This document shows positions 36,939 to 51,010 of a stretch of DNA of 64,000 nucleotides, one piece after another (position 1 is the first letter of the stretch; the number at the start of each line of letters is the position of its first letter). Source of the DNA: Balaenoptera acutorostrata (Eukaryota; Chordata; Mammalia; Artiodactyla; Balaenopteridae); NCBI RefSeq assembly GCF_949987535.1, contig NW_026645841.1, positions 558,001 through 622,000 on the forward strand. The letters run 5' to 3'. The notes below the pieces were generated by a model. The model ran no database searches. It had not been told where the DNA came from and saw only the letters and a list, made by a program, of their open reading frames with translations. The position numbers and the translations under genes were made by a program.

Positions 36939-38697
36939 GAATATATTCAGGAAAAAACGCATACGCCCTTTTTGGCCAAGGGCATCATTGTCCACGTTTT
37001 GCCGCTTTTCATGTGCTTTCAAGGCGATTCGAATCTACCTCCTGAAATCTGTTTCCTGCAATTCTGCCTTGCTTTCAAAGCCTCTTCGTTGCCTTCCCTT
37101 AATATATTTGTGGACGAGAGGTATCATTTAAAACTCTGCAGGTTTGTGAATTGCAGTGCCCCTGAGCTCCATTTTTCAACTCGCTTTTTTGGGAGCTGGC
37201 CGCAAAAGCGCAGGATTGCTTCAGGCCCTCTTCTGGTTCTGGGGGGCAGGCTGAGCTTGTGCTTAATTCTTCTTCCTGATGGGAAAATAGAGTGACCTGT
37301 GCCTGTCCCAACACCTAGAGCTAGTCTCTCATTGGTTCCCCCTCTTCCCGTTCATCCTCAGGACAAATTGCAACCTGTACGGAACAGGAGGTTAAAGGTG
37401 CTGATTCTCCAAGGAGGGAGATGGCTAGTAAATCGGCTGGAATGGCGAACCCGAGCAAAGGAGATGAGAAATGAGGTGCGTTTTAGAAACCTTTCCCGAT
37501 CACACGGTGTACCATCTTCTGGGTTTCTCATGCCTGTTTTCGACGTAGGAAGATGCCCTTGAACCTGGAGATTTGGGACCCATGGGATGGGTACCATGCA
37601 GTATTACTTGAAAGGGTCTGCGTTGGCTCACCCAACCTCACCGAACCTCTCAGCCCCAAGAGTGTCCACCCTTATGTCTCAATCAGCTGTGGGTCTAGAT
37701 ATGGTCAATCCAGGTTGCATCACAGCCCCTGAACGAATTTTGTAAGAATTTCTCTCTCTTTCACTGCCTTTGTTTCACGGGTTTTGAAAAGTAATTTATT
37801 TTTATAATGGGGTTTAGCTGCTTTTCACGGCTGTGTTTATGCCGCTTTACACCCCCTTGACTCACTTACAGAGAGATATCAATACATAGGTTTGAAGATT
37901 CTTACTAGTCAGATATATTCTTGTGCGGTGAATAGGGGGTGTTGAGTCCAGTTCACTGAAAAAGGAATAGGTCTTGTCTCTTACATATTGGGTTTATGGA
38001 ACGGTATCGGAGCTAATTTGAAACCCTTGTTTTATGCATCACCCCACCTCACCTTTCCCGTTCAGCAGCCATAGTGTGTTTTCTGAACGTGTGACTCTGT
38101 TCTGTTTTGTAATTCAGTTCAAGTGTAGCGGTTTTTACATTCCCTCTCTAAGTGATATCTTATGATAAGTGTCTTTTTCTGTGTGACTTATTTCACTTAG
38201 AATCGTCGTACCTAAATCCACTCATCTTGCTGCTACTAGCCTTATGACGTGGATTTCATGGCTGAGTGATATTCCATTGTACATGAGGACCACCACTTCT
38301 TTATCCATTTTTCTCTCTCCTAGGATATTAAAGGTTTAATGAAGTGGGGGTTCTTGTCAACAGAGCAGCCCTAAACTTTGGGGTGCCTGTGTCTTGCTGA
38401 TTTTTAGTTTTCCCAATTTATACGCCCATGAGTGGAAGTGCCCTATGCTCTCCAAGCTGTGTTTTTTAGATGTTTCAGAACACACCGTACACTTCTCCAG
38501 AGTGGCTGTTGGCAATTTACATCCCACCCATCAGCGTAGCAAGGCTCCCATTTCTCCATGGCCGGTCCTGCATTTCTGGTTTGGACACTTTTTTCCCCAT
38601 GGCCCTTTTGCCCGCTGGGAAGCGAGACTTCTTTGGAGCGCTGATTGGCCTTTCCAGGTTGCTTGGTTGGCCAAAAAGGGCGTATTCGCTTTTTCCT
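36939..38697. repeat. Satellite monomer 22
   Basis: Shares TTAAAGGTTTAATG with copy 21. Private CATCTTGCTG. Its end holds two substitutions (38686, 38689) in the left arm of the following palindrome. Type N, P state. Confidence 0.97.
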
Positions 38698-38738
38698 GAA
38701 TATATTCAGGAAAAAACGCATACGCCCTTTTTGGCCAA
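38667..38738. repeat. Palindrome variant with two mismatches in the left arm
   Basis: The left arm reads GCGTATTCGCTTTTTCC where all others have GCGTATGCGTTTTTTCC (G to T at 38686, T to C at 38689). The right arm is unchanged, so the inverted repeat has two mismatched pairs. Confidence 0.93.
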
Positions 38739-40456
38739 GGGCATCATTGTCCACGTTTTGCCGCTTTTCATGTGCTTTCAAGGCGATTCGAATCTACCTC
38801 CTGAAATCTGTTTCCTGCAATTCTGCCTTGCTTTCAAAGCCTCTTCGTTGCCTTCCCTTAATATATTTGTGGACGAGAGGTATCATTTAAAACTCTGCAG
38901 GTTTGTGAATTGCAGTGCCCCTGAGCTCCATTTTTCAACTCGCTTTTTTGGGAGCTGGCCGCAAAAGCGCAGGATTGCTTCAGGCCCTCTTCTGGTTCTG
39001 GGGGGCAGGCTGAGCTTGTGCTTAATTCTTCTTCCTGATGGGAAAATAGAGTGACCTGTGCCTGTCCCAACACCTAGAGCTAGTCTCTCATTGGTTCCCC
39101 CTCTTCCCGTTCATCCTCAGGACAAATTGCAACCTGTACGGAACAGGAGGTTAAAGGTGCTGATTCTCCAAGGAGGGAGATGGCTAGTAAATCGGCTGGA
39201 ATGGCGAACCCGAGCAAAGGAGATGAGAAATGAGGTGCGTTTTAGAAACCTTTCCCGATCACACGGTGTACCATCTTCTGGGTTTCTCATGCCTGTTTTC
39301 GACGTAGGAAGATGCCCTTGAACCTGGAGATTTGGGACCCATGGGATGGGTACCATGCAGTATTACTTGAAAGGGTCTGCGTTGGCTCACCCAACCTCAC
39401 CGAAATTCTCAGCCCCAAGAGTGTCCACCCTTATGTCTCAATCAGCTGTGGGTCTAGATATGGTCAATCCAGGTTGCATCACAGCCCCTGAACGAATTTT
39501 GTAAGAATTTCTCTCTCTTTCACTGCCTTTGTTTCACGGGTTTTGAAAAGTAATTTATTTTTATAATGGGGTTTAGCTGCTTTTCACGGCTGTGTTTATG
39601 CCGCTTTACACCCCCTTGACTCACTTACAGAGAGATATCAATACATAGGTTTGAAGATTCTTACTAGTCAGATATATTCTTGTGCGGTGAATAGGGGGTG
39701 TTGAGTCCAGTTCACTGAAAAAGGAATAGGTCTTGTCTCTTACATATTGGGTTTATGGAACGGTATCGGAGCTAATTTGAAACCCTTGTTTTATGCATCA
39801 CCCCACCTCACCTTTCCCGTTCAGCAGCCATAGTGTGTTTTCTGAACGTGTGACTCTGTTCTGTTTTGTAATTCAGTTCAAGTGTAGCGGTTTTTACATT
39901 CCCTGTCTAAGTGATATCTTATGATAAGTGTCTTTTTCTGTGTGACTTATTTCACTTAGAATCGTCGTACCTAAATCCACTCATCGTGCTGCTACTAGCC
40001 TTATGACGTGGATTTCATGGCTGAGTGATATTCCATTGTACATGAGGACCACCACTTCTTTATCCATTTTTCTCTTTCCTAGGATATTTAAGGTGTAATG
40101 AAGTGGGGGTTCTTGTCAACAGAGCAGCCCTAAACTTTGGGGTGCCTGTGTCTTGCTGATTTTTAGTTTTCCCAATTTATACGCCCATGAGTGGAAGTGC
40201 CCTATGCTCTCCAAGCTGTGTTTTTTAGATGTTTCAGAACACACCATACACTTCTCCAGAGTGGCTGTTGGCAAGTTACATCCCACCCATCAGCGTAGCA
40301 AGGCTCCCATTTCTCCATGGCCGGTCCTGCATTTCTGGTTTGGACACATTTTTCCGCATGGCCCTTTTGCCCGCTGGGAAGCGAGACTTCTTTGGAGCGC
40401 TGATTGGCCTTTCCAGGTTGCTTGGTTGGCCAAAAAGGGCGTATGCGTTTTTTCCT
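38698..40456. repeat. Satellite monomer 23
   Basis: Private CGAAATTCTC, CACCATACAC and GGACACATTTT. CCCTGTCTAAG near 39901 is shared with copies 24 and 35. Type K tail, the first since copy 9. Confidence 0.97.
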
Positions 40457-42215
40457 GAATATATTCAGGAAAAAACGCATACGCCCTTTTTGGCCAAGGG
40501 CATCATTGTCCACGTTTTGCCGCTTTTCATGTGCTTTCAAGGCGATTCGAATCTACCTCCTGAAATCTGTTTCCTGCAATTCTGCCTTGCTTTCAAAGCC
40601 TCTTCGTTGCCTTCCCTTAATATATTTGTGGACGAGAGGTATCATTTAAAACTCTGCAGGTTTGTGAATTGCAGTGCCCCTGAGCTCCATTTTTCAACTC
40701 GCTTTTTTGGGAGCTGGCCGCAAAAGCGCAGGATTGCTTCAGGCCCTCTTCTGGTTCTGGGGGGCAGGCTGAGCTTGTGCTTAATTCTTCTTCCTGATGG
40801 GAAAATAGAGTGACCTGTGCCTGTCCCAACACCTAGAGCTAGTCTCTCATTGGTTCCCCCTCTTCCCGTTCATCCTCAGGACAAATTGCAACCTGTACGG
40901 AACAGGAGGTTAAAGGTGCTGATTCTCCAAGGAGGGAGATGGCTAGTAAATCGGCTGGAATGGCGAACCCGAGCAAAGGAGATGAGAAATGAGGTGCGTT
41001 TTAGAAACCTTTCCCGATCACACGGTGTACCATCTTCTGGGTTTCTCATGCCTGTTTTCGACGTAGGAAGATGCCCTTGAACCTGGAGATTTGGGACCCA
41101 TGGGATGGGTACCATGCAGTATTACTTGAAAGGGTCTGCGTTGGCTCACCCAACCTCACCGAACCTCTCAGCCCCAAGAGTGTCCACCCTTATGTCTCAA
41201 TCAGCTGTGGGTCTAGATATGGTCAATCCAGGTTGCATCACAGCCCCTGAACGAATTTTGTAAGAATTTCTCTCTCTTTCACTGCCTTTGTTTCACGGGT
41301 TTTGAAAAGTAATTTATTTTTATAATGGGGTTTAGCTGCTTTTCACGGCTGTGTTTATGCCGCTTTACACCCCCTTGACTCACTTACAGAGAGATATCAA
41401 TACATAGGTTTGAAGATTCTTACTAGTCAGATATATTCTTGTGCGGTGAATAGGGGGTGTTGAGTCCAGTTCACTGAAAAAGGAATAGGTCTTGTCTCTT
41501 ACATATTGGGTTTATGGAACGGTATCGGAGCTAATTTGAAACCCTTGTTTTATGCATCACCCCACCTCACCTTTCCCGTTCAGCAGCCATAGTGTGTTTT
41601 CTGAACGTGTGACTCTGTTCTGTTTTGTAATTCAGTTCAAGTGTAGCGGTTTTTACATTCCCTGTCTAAGTGATATCTTATGATAAGTGTCTTTTTCTGT
41701 GTGACTTATTTCACTTAGAATCGTCGTACCTAAATCCACTCATCGTGCTGCTACTAGCCTTATGACGTGGATTTCATGGCTGAGTGATATTCCATTGTAC
41801 ATGAGGACCACCACTTCTTTATCCATTTTTCTCTTTCCTAGGATATTTAAGGTGTAATGAAGTGGGGGTTCTTGTCAACAGAGCAGCCCTAAACTTTGGG
41901 GTGCCTGTGTCTTGCTGATTTTTAGTTTTCCCAATTTATACGCCCATGAGTGGAAGTGCCCTATGCTCTCCAAGCTGTGTTTTTTAGATGTTTCAGAACA
42001 CACCGTACACTTCTCCAGAGTGGCTGTTGGCAAGTTACATCCCACCCATCAGCGTAGCAAGGCTCCCATTTCTCCATGGCCGGTCCTGCATTTCTGGTTT
42101 GGACACTTTTTTCCGCATGGCCCTTTTGCCCGCTGGGAAGCGAGACTTCTTTGGAGCGCTGATTGGCCTTTCCAGGTTGCTTGGTTGGCCAAAAAGGGCG
42201 TATGCGTTTTTTCCT
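40457..42215. repeat. Satellite monomer 24
   Basis: CCCTGTCTAAG as in copy 23. Otherwise a consensus copy with CAACACC and a type K tail. Confidence 0.97.
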
Positions 42216-43974
42216 GAATATATTCAGGAAAAAACGCATACGCCCTTTTTGGCCAAGGGCATCATTGTCCACGTTTTGCCGCTTTTCATGTGCTTTCAAG
42301 GCGATTCGAATCTACCTCCTGAAATCTGTTTCCTGCAATTCTGCCTTGCTTTCAAAGCCTCTTCGTTGCCTTCCCTTAATATATTTGTGGACGAGAGGTA
42401 TCATTTAAAACTCTGCAGGTTTGTGAATTGCAGTGCCCCTGAGCTCCATTTTTCAACTCGCTTTTTTGGGAGCTGGCCGCCAAAGCGCAGGATTGCTTCA
42501 GGCCCTCTTCTGGTTCTGGGGGGCAGGCTGAGCTTGTGCTTAATTCTTCTTCCTGATGGGAAAATAGAGTGACCTGTGCCTGTCCCAACACCTAGAGCTA
42601 GTCTCTCATTGGTTCCCCCTCTTCCCGTTCATCCTCAGGACAAATTGCAACCTGTACGGAACAGGAGGTTAAAGGTGCTGATTCTCCAAGGAGGGAGACG
42701 GCTAGTAAATCGGCTGGAATGGCGAACCCGAGCAAAGGAGATGAGAAATGAGGTGCGTTTTAGAAACCTTTCCCGATCACACGGTGTACCATCTTCTGGG
42801 TTTCTCATGCCTGTTTTCGACGTAGGAAGATGCCCTTGAACCTGGAGATTTGGGACCCATGGGATGGGTACCATGCAGTATTACTTGAAAGGGTCTGCGT
42901 TGGCTCACCCAACCTCACCGAACCTCTCAGCCCCAAGAGTGTCCACCCTTATGTCTCAATCAGCTGTGGGTCTAGATATGGTCAATCCAGGTTGCATCAC
43001 AGCCCCTGAACGAATTTTGTAAGAATTTCTCTCTCTTTCACTGCCTTTGTTTCACGGGTTTTGAAAAGTAATTTATTTTTATAATGGGGTTTAGCTGCTT
43101 TTCACGGCTGTGTTTATGCCGCTTTACACCCCCTTGACTCACTTACAGAGAGATATCAATACATAGGTTTGAAGATTCTTACTAGTCAGATATATTCTTG
43201 TGCGGTGAATAGGGGGTGTTGAGTCCAGTTCACTGAAAAAGGAATAGGTCTTGTCTCTTACATATTGGGTTTATGGAACGGTATCGGAGCTAATTTGAAA
43301 CCCTTGTTTTATGCATCACCCCACCTCACCTTTCCCGTTCAGCAGCCATAGTGTGTTTTCTGAACGTGTGACTCTGTTCTGTTTTGTAATTCAGTTCAAG
43401 TGTAGCGGTTTTTACATTCCCTCTCTAAGTGATATCTTATGATAAGTGTCTTTTTCTGTGTGACTTATTTCACTTAGAATCGTCGTACCTAAATCCACTC
43501 ATCGTGCTGCTAATAGCCTTATGACGTGGATTTCATGGCTGAGTGATATTCCATTGTACATGAGGACCACCACTTCTTTATCCATTTTTCTCTTTCCTAG
43601 GATATTTAAGGTGTAATGAAGTGGGGGTTCTTGTCAACAGAGCAGCCCTAAACTTTGGGGTGCCTGTGTCTTGCTGATTTTTAGTTTTCCCAATTTATAA
43701 GCCCATGAGTGGAAGTGCCCTATGCTCTCCAAGCTGTGTTTTTTAGATGTTTCAGAACACACCGTACACTTCTCCAGAGTGGCTGTTGGCAAGTTACATC
43801 CCACCCATCAGCGTAGCAAGGCTCCCATTTCTCCATGGCCGGTCCTGCATTTCTGGTTTGGACACTTTTTTCCGCATGGCCCTTTTGCCCGCTGGGAAGC
43901 GAGACTTCTTTGGAGCGCTGATTGGCCTTTCCAGGTTGCTTGGTTGGCCAAAAAGGGCGTATGCGTTTTTTCCT
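42216..43974. repeat. Satellite monomer 25
   Basis: GCCAAAG with CTTAATT. Private GGAGACGGC and TTTATAAGCCC. GCTAATAGCC near 43510 is shared with copy 36. Type K tail. Confidence 0.97.
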
Positions 43975-45733
43975 GAATATATTCAGGAAAAAACGCATAC
44001 GCCCTTTTTGGCCAAGGGCATCATTGTCCACGTTTTGCCGCTTTTCATGTGCTTTCAAGGCGATTCGAATCTACCTCCTGAAATCTGTTTCCTGCAATTC
44101 TGCCTTGCTTTCAAAGCCTCTTCGTTGCCTTCCCTTAATATATTTGTGGACGAGAGGTATCATTTAAAACTCTGCAGGTTTGTGAATTGCAGTGCCCCTG
44201 AGCTCCATTTTTCAACTCGCTTTTTTGGGAGCTGGCCGCAAAAGCGCAGGATTGCTTCAGGCCCTCTTCTGGTTCTGGGGGGCAGGCTGAGCTTGTGCTT
44301 AATTCTTCTTCCTGATGGGAAAATAGAGTGACCTGTGCCTGTCCCAACACCTAGAGCTAGTCTCTCATTGGTTCCCCCTCTTCCCGTTCATCCTCAGGAC
44401 AAATTGCAACCTGTACGGAACAGGAGGTTAAAGGTGCTGATTCTCCAAGGAGGGAGATGGCTAGTAAATCGGCTGGAATGGCGAACCCGAGCAAAGGAGA
44501 TGAGAAATGAGGTGCGTTTTAGAAACCTTTCCCGATCACACGGTGTACCATCTTCTGGGTTTCTCATGCCTGTTTTCGACGTAGGAAGATGCCCTTGAAC
44601 CTGGAGATTTGGGACCCATGGGATGGGTACCATGCAGTATTACTTGAAAGGGTCTGCGTTGGCTCACCCAACCTCACCGAACCTCTCAGCCCCAAGAGTG
44701 TCCACCCTTATGTCTCAATCAGCTGTGGGTCTAGATATGGTCAATCCAGGTTGCATCACAGCCCCTGAACGAATTTTGTAAGAATTTCTCTCTCTTTCAC
44801 TGCCTTTGTTTCACGGGTTTTGAAAAGTAATTTATTTTTATAATGGGGTTTAGCTGCTTTTCACGGCTGTGTTTATGCCGCTTTACACCCCCTTGACTCA
44901 CTTACAGAGAGATATCAATACATAGGTTTGAAGATTCTTACTAGTCAGATATATTCTTGTGCGGTGAATAGGGGGTGTTGAGTCCAGTTCACTGAAAAAG
45001 GAATAGGTCTTGTCTCTTACATATTGGGTTTATGGAACGGTATCGGAGCTAATTTGAAACCCTTGTTTTATGCATCACCCCACCTCACCTTTGCCGTTCA
45101 GCAGCCATAGTGTGTTTTCTGAACGTGTGACTCTGTTCTGTTTTGTAATTCAGTTCAAGTGTAGCGGTTTTTACATTCCCTCTCTAAGTGATATCTTATG
45201 ATAAGTGTCTTTTTCTGTGTGACTTATTTCACTTAGAATCGTCGTACCTAAATCCACTCATCGTGCTGCTACTAGCCTTATGACGTGGATTTCATGGCTG
45301 AGTGATATTCCATTGTACATGAGGACCACCACTTCTTTATCCATTTTTCTCTTTCCTAGGATATTTAAGGTGTAATGAAGTGGGGGTTCTTGTCAACAGA
45401 GCAGCCCTAAACTTTGTGGTGCCTGTGTCTTGCTGATTTTTAGTTTTCCCAATTTATACGCCCATGAGTGGAAGTGCCCTATGCTCTCCAAGCTGTGTTT
45501 TTTAGATGTTTCAGAACACACCGTACACTTCTCCAGAGTGGCTGTTGGCAATTTACATCCCACCCATCAGCGTAGCAAGGCTCCCATTTCTCCATGGCCG
45601 GTCCTGCATTTCTGGTTTGGACACTTTTTTCCCCATGGCCCTTTTGCCCGCTGGGAAGCGAGACTTCTTTGGAGCGCTGATTGGCCTTTCCAGGTTGCTT
45701 GGTTGGCCAAAAAGGGCGTATGCGTTTTTTCCT
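43975..45733. repeat. Satellite monomer 26
   Basis: Private TTTGCCGTTC and CTTTGTGGTG. CAACACC; type N tail, P state. Confidence 0.97.
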
Positions 45734-47492
45734 GAATATATTCAGGAAAAAACGCATACGCCCTTTTTGGCCAAGGGCATCATTGTCCACGTTTTGCCGC
45801 TTTTCATGTGCTTTCAAGGCGATTCGAATCTACCTCCTGAAATCTGTTTCCTGCAATTCTGCCTTGCTTTCAAAGCCTCTTCGTTGCCTTCCCTTAATAT
45901 ATTTGTGGACGAGAGGTATCATTTAAAACTCTGCAGGTTTGTGAATTGCAGTGCCCCTGAGCTCCATTTTTCAACTCGCTTTTTTGGGAGCTGGCCGCAA
46001 AAGCGCAGGATTGCTTCAGGCCCTCTTCTGGTTCTGGGGGGCAGGCTGAGCTTGTGCTTAATTCTTCTTCCTGATGGGAAAATAGAGTGACCTGTGCCTG
46101 TCCCAACCCCTAGAGCTAGTCTCTCATTGGTTCCCCCTCTTCCCGTTCATCCTCAGGACAAATTGCAACCTGTACGGAACAGGAGGTTAAAGGTGCTGAT
46201 TCTCCAAGGAGGGAGATGGCTAGTAAATCGGCTGGAATGGCGAACCCGAGCAAAGGAGATGAGAAATGAGGTGCGTTTTAGAAACCTTTCCCGATCACAC
46301 GGTGTACCATCTTCTGGGTTTCTCATGCCTGTTTTCGACGTAGGAAGATGCCCTTGAACCTGGAGATTTGGGACCCATGGGATGGGTACCATGCAGTATT
46401 ACTTGAAAGGGTCTGCGTTGGCTCACCCAACCTCACCGAACCTCTCAGCCCCAAGAGTGTCCACCCTTATGTCTCAATCAGCTGTGGGTCTAGATATGGT
46501 CAATCCAGGTTGCATCACAGCCCCTGAACGAATTTTGTAAGAATTTCTCTCTCTTTCACTGCCTTTGTTTCACGGGTTTTGAAAAGTAATTTATTTTTAT
46601 AATGGGGTTTAGCTGCTTTTCACGGCTGTGTTTATGCCGCTTTACACCCCCTTGACTCACTTACAGAGAGATATCAATACATAGGTTTGAAGATTCTTAC
46701 TAGTCAGATATATTCTTGTGCGGTGAATAGGGGGTGTTGAGTCCAGTTCACTGAAAAAGGAATAGGTCTTGTCTCTTACATATTGGGTTTATGGAACGGT
46801 ATCGGAGCTAATTTGAAACCCTTGTTTTATGCATCACCCCACCTCACCTTTCCCGTTCAGCAGCCATAGTGTGTTTTCTGAACGTGTGACTCTGTTCTGT
46901 TTTGTAATTCAGTTCAAGTGTAGCGGTTTTTACATTCCCTCTCTAAGTGATATCTTATGATAAGTGTCTTTTTCTGTGTGACTTATTTCACTTAGAATCG
47001 TCGTACCTAAATCCACTCATCGTGCTGCTACTAGCCTTATGACGTGGATTTCATGGCTGAGTGATATTCCATTGTACATGAGGACCACCACTTCTTTATC
47101 CATTTTTCTCTTTCCTAGGATATTTAAGGTGTAATGAAGTGGGGGTTCTTGTCAACAGAGCAGCCCTAAACTTTGGGGTGCCTGTGTCTTGCTGATTTTT
47201 AGTTTTCCCAATTTATACGCCCATGAGTGGAAGTGCCCTATGCTCTCCAAGCTGTGTTTTTTAGATGTTTCAGAACACACCGTACACTTCTCCAGAGTGG
47301 CTGTTGGCAAGTTACATCCCACCCATCAGCGTAGCAAGGCTCCCATTTCTCCATGGCCGGTCCTGCATTTCTGGTTTGGACACTTTTTTCCGCATGGCCC
47401 TTTTGCCCGCTGGGAAGCGAGACTTCTTTGGAGCGCTGATTGGCCTTTCCAGGTTGCTTGGTTGGCCAAAAAGGGCGTATGCGTTTTTTCCT
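45734..47492. repeat. Satellite monomer 27
   Basis: Consensus-like with CAACCCC and a type K tail. No private variant noticed. Confidence 0.97.
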
Positions 47493-49251
47493 GAATATAT
47501 TCAGGAAAAAACGCATACGCCCTTTTTGGCCAAGGGCATCATTGTCCACGTTTTGCCGCTTTTCATGTGCTTTCAAGGCGATTCGAATCTACCTCCTGAA
47601 ATCTGTTTCCTGCAATTCTGCCTTGCTTTCAAAGCCTCTTCGTTGCCTTCCCTTAATATATTTGTGGACGAGAGGTATCATTTAAAACTCTGCAGGTTTG
47701 TGAATTGCAGTGCCCCTGAGCTCCATTTTTCAACTCGCTTTTTTGGGAGCTGGCCGCCAAAGCGCAGGATTGCTTCAGGCCCTCTTCTGGTTCTGGGGGG
47801 CAGGCTGAGCTTGTGCTTAATTCTTCTTCCTGATGGGAAAATAGAGTGACCTGTGCCTGTCCCAACACCTAGAGCTAGTCTCTCATTGGTTCCCCCTCTT
47901 CCCGTTCATCCTCAGGACAAATTGCAACCTGTACGGAACAGGAGGTTAAATGTGCTGATTCTCCAAGGAGGGAGATGGCTAGTAAATCGGCTGGAATGGC
48001 GAACCCGAGCAAAGGAGATGAGAAATGAGGTGCGTTTTAGAAACCTTTCCCGATCACACGGTGTACCATCTTCTGGGTTTCTCATGCCTGTTTTCGACGT
48101 AGGAAGATGCCCTTGAACCTGGAGATTTGGGACCCATGGGATGGGTACCATGCAGTATTACTTGAAAGGGTCTGCGTTGGCTCACCCAACCTCACCGAAC
48201 CTCTCAGCCCCAAGAGTGTCCACCCTTATGTCTCAATCAGCTGTGGGTCTAGATATGGTCAATCCAGGTTGCATCACAGCCCCTGAACGAATTTTGTAAG
48301 AATTTCTCTCTCTTTCACTGCCTTTGTTTCACGGGTTTTGAAAAGTAATTTATTTTTATAATGGGGTTTAGCTGCTTTTCACGGCTGTGTTTATGCCGCT
48401 TTACACCCCCTTGACTCACTTACAGAGAGATATCAATACATAGGTTTGAAGATTCTTACTAGTCAGATATATTCTTGTGCGGTGAATAGGGGGTGTTGAG
48501 TCCAGTTCACTGAAAAAGGAATAGGTCTTGTCTCTTACATATTGGGTTTATGGAACGGTATCGGAGCTAATTTGAAACCCTTGTTTTATGCATCACCCCA
48601 CCTCACCTTTCCCGTTCAGCAGCCATAGTGTGTTTTCTGAACGTGTGACTCTGTTCTGTTTTGTAATTCAGTTCAAGTGTAGCGGTTTTTACATTCCCTC
48701 TCTAAGTGATATCTTATGATAAGTGTCTTTTTCTGTGTGACTTATTTCACTTAGAATCGTCGTACCTAAATCCACTCATCGTGCTGCTACTAGCCTTATG
48801 ACGTGGATTTCATGGCTGAGTGATATTCCATTGTACATGAGGACCACCACTTCTTTATCCATTTTTCTCTTTCCTAGGATATTTAAGGTGTAATGAAGTG
48901 GGGGTTCTTGTCAACATAGCAGCCCTAAACTTTGGGGTGCCTGTGTCTTGCTGATTTTTAGTTTTCCCAATTTATACGCCCATGAGTGGAAGTGCCCTAT
49001 GCTCTCCAAGCTGTGTTTTTTAGATGTTTCAGAACACACCGTACACTTCTCCAGAGTGGCTGTTGGCAATTTACATCCCACCCATCAGCGTAGCAAGGCT
49101 CCCATTTCTCCATGGCCGGTCCTGCATTTCTGGTTTGGACACTTTTTTCCGCATGGCCCTTTTGCCCGCTGGGAAGCGAGACTTCTTTGGAGCGCTGATT
49201 GGCCTTTCCAGGTTGCTTGGTTGGCCAAAAAGGGCGTATGCGTTTTTTCCT
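47493..49251. repeat. Satellite monomer 28
   Basis: GCCAAAG with CTTAATT. Private TTAAATGTGC. CAACATAGC near 48914 is shared with copies 33 and 36. Type N tail. Confidence 0.97.
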
Positions 49252-51010
49252 GAATATATTCAGGAAAAAACGCATACGCCCTTTTTGGCCAAGGGCATCA
49301 TTGTCCACGTTTTGCCGCTTTTCATGTGCTTTCAAGGCGATTCGAATCTACCTCCTGAAATCTGTTTCCTGTAATTCTGCCTTGCTTTCAAAGCCTCTTC
49401 GTTGCCTTCCCTTAATATATTTGTGGACGAGAGGTATCATTTAAAACTCTGCAGGTTTGTGAATTGCAGTGCCCCTGAGCTCCATTTTTCAACTCGCTTT
49501 TTTGGGAGCTGGCCGCCAAAGCGCAGGATTGCTTCAGGCCCTCTTCTGGTTCTGGGGGGCAGGCTGAGCTTGTGCTTAATTCTTCTTCCTGATGGGAAAA
49601 TAGAGTGACCTGTGCCTGTCCCAACCCCTAGAGCTAGTCTCTCATTGGTTCCCCCTCTTCCCGTTCATCCTCAGGACAAATTGCAACCTGTACGGAACAG
49701 GAGGTTAAAGGTGCTGATTCTCCAAGGAGGGAGATGGCTAGTAAATCGGCTGGAATGGCGAACCCGAGCAAAGGAGATGAGAAATGAGGTGCGTTTTAGA
49801 AACCTTTCCCGATCACACGGTGTACCATCTTCTGGGTTTCTCATGCCTGTTTTCGACGTAGGAAGATGCCCTTGAACCTGGAGATTTGGGACCCATGGGA
49901 TGGGTACCATGCAGTATTACTTGAAAGGGTCTGCGTTGGCTCACCCAACCTCACCGAACCTCTCAGCCCCAAGAGTGTCCACCCTTATGTCTCAATCAGC
50001 TGTGGGTCTAGATATGGTCAATCCAGGTTGCATCACAGCCCCTGAACGAATTTTGTAAGAATTTCTCTCTCTTTCACTGCCTTTGTTTCACGGGTTTTGA
50101 AAAGTAATTTATTTTTATAATGGGGTTTAGCTGCTTTTCACGGCTGTGTTTATGCCGCTTTACACCCCCTTGACTCACTTACAGAGAGATATCAATACAT
50201 AGGTTTGAAGATTCTTACTAGTCAGATATATTCTTGTGCGGTGAATAGGGGGTGTTGAGTCCAGTTCACTGAAAAAGGAATAGGTCTTGTCTCTTACATA
50301 TTGGGTTTATGGAACGGTATCGGAGCTAATTTGAAACCCTTGTTTTATGCATCACCCCACCTCACCTTTCCCGTTCAGCAGCCATAGTGTGTTTTCTGAA
50401 CGTGTGACTCTGTTCTGTTTTGTAATTCAGTTCAAGTGTAGCGGTTTTTACATTCCCTCTCTAAGTGATATCTTATGATAAGTGTCTTTTTCTGTGTGAC
50501 TTATTTCACTTAGAATCGTCGTACCTAAATCCACTCATCGTGCTGCTACTAGCCTTATGACGTGGATTTCATGGCTGAGTGATATTCCATTGTACATGAG
50601 GACCACCACTTCTTTATCCATTTTTCGCTTTCCTAGGATATTTAAGGTGTAATGAAGTGGGGGTTCTTGTCAACAGAGCAGCCCTAAACTTTGGGGTGCC
50701 TGTGTCTTGCTGATTTTTAGTTTTCCCAATTTATACGCCCATGAGTGGAAGTGCCCTATGCTCTCCAAGCTGTGTTTTTTAGATGTTTCAGAACACACTG
50801 TACACTTCTCCAGAGTGGCTGTTGGCAAGTTACATCCCACCCATCAGCGTAGCAAGGCTCCCATTTCTCCATGGCCGGTCCTGCATTTCTGGTTTGGACA
50901 CTTTTTTCCGCATGGCCCTTTTGCCCGCTGGGAAGCGAGACTTCTTTGGAGCGCTGATTGGCCTTTCCAGGTTGCTTGGTTGGCCAAAAAGGGCGTATGC
51001 GTTTTTTCCT
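49252..51010. repeat. Satellite monomer 29
   Basis: Private CCTGTAATTC (49370) and CACACTGTAC. GCCAAAG, CAACCCC, type K tail. Confidence 0.97.
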
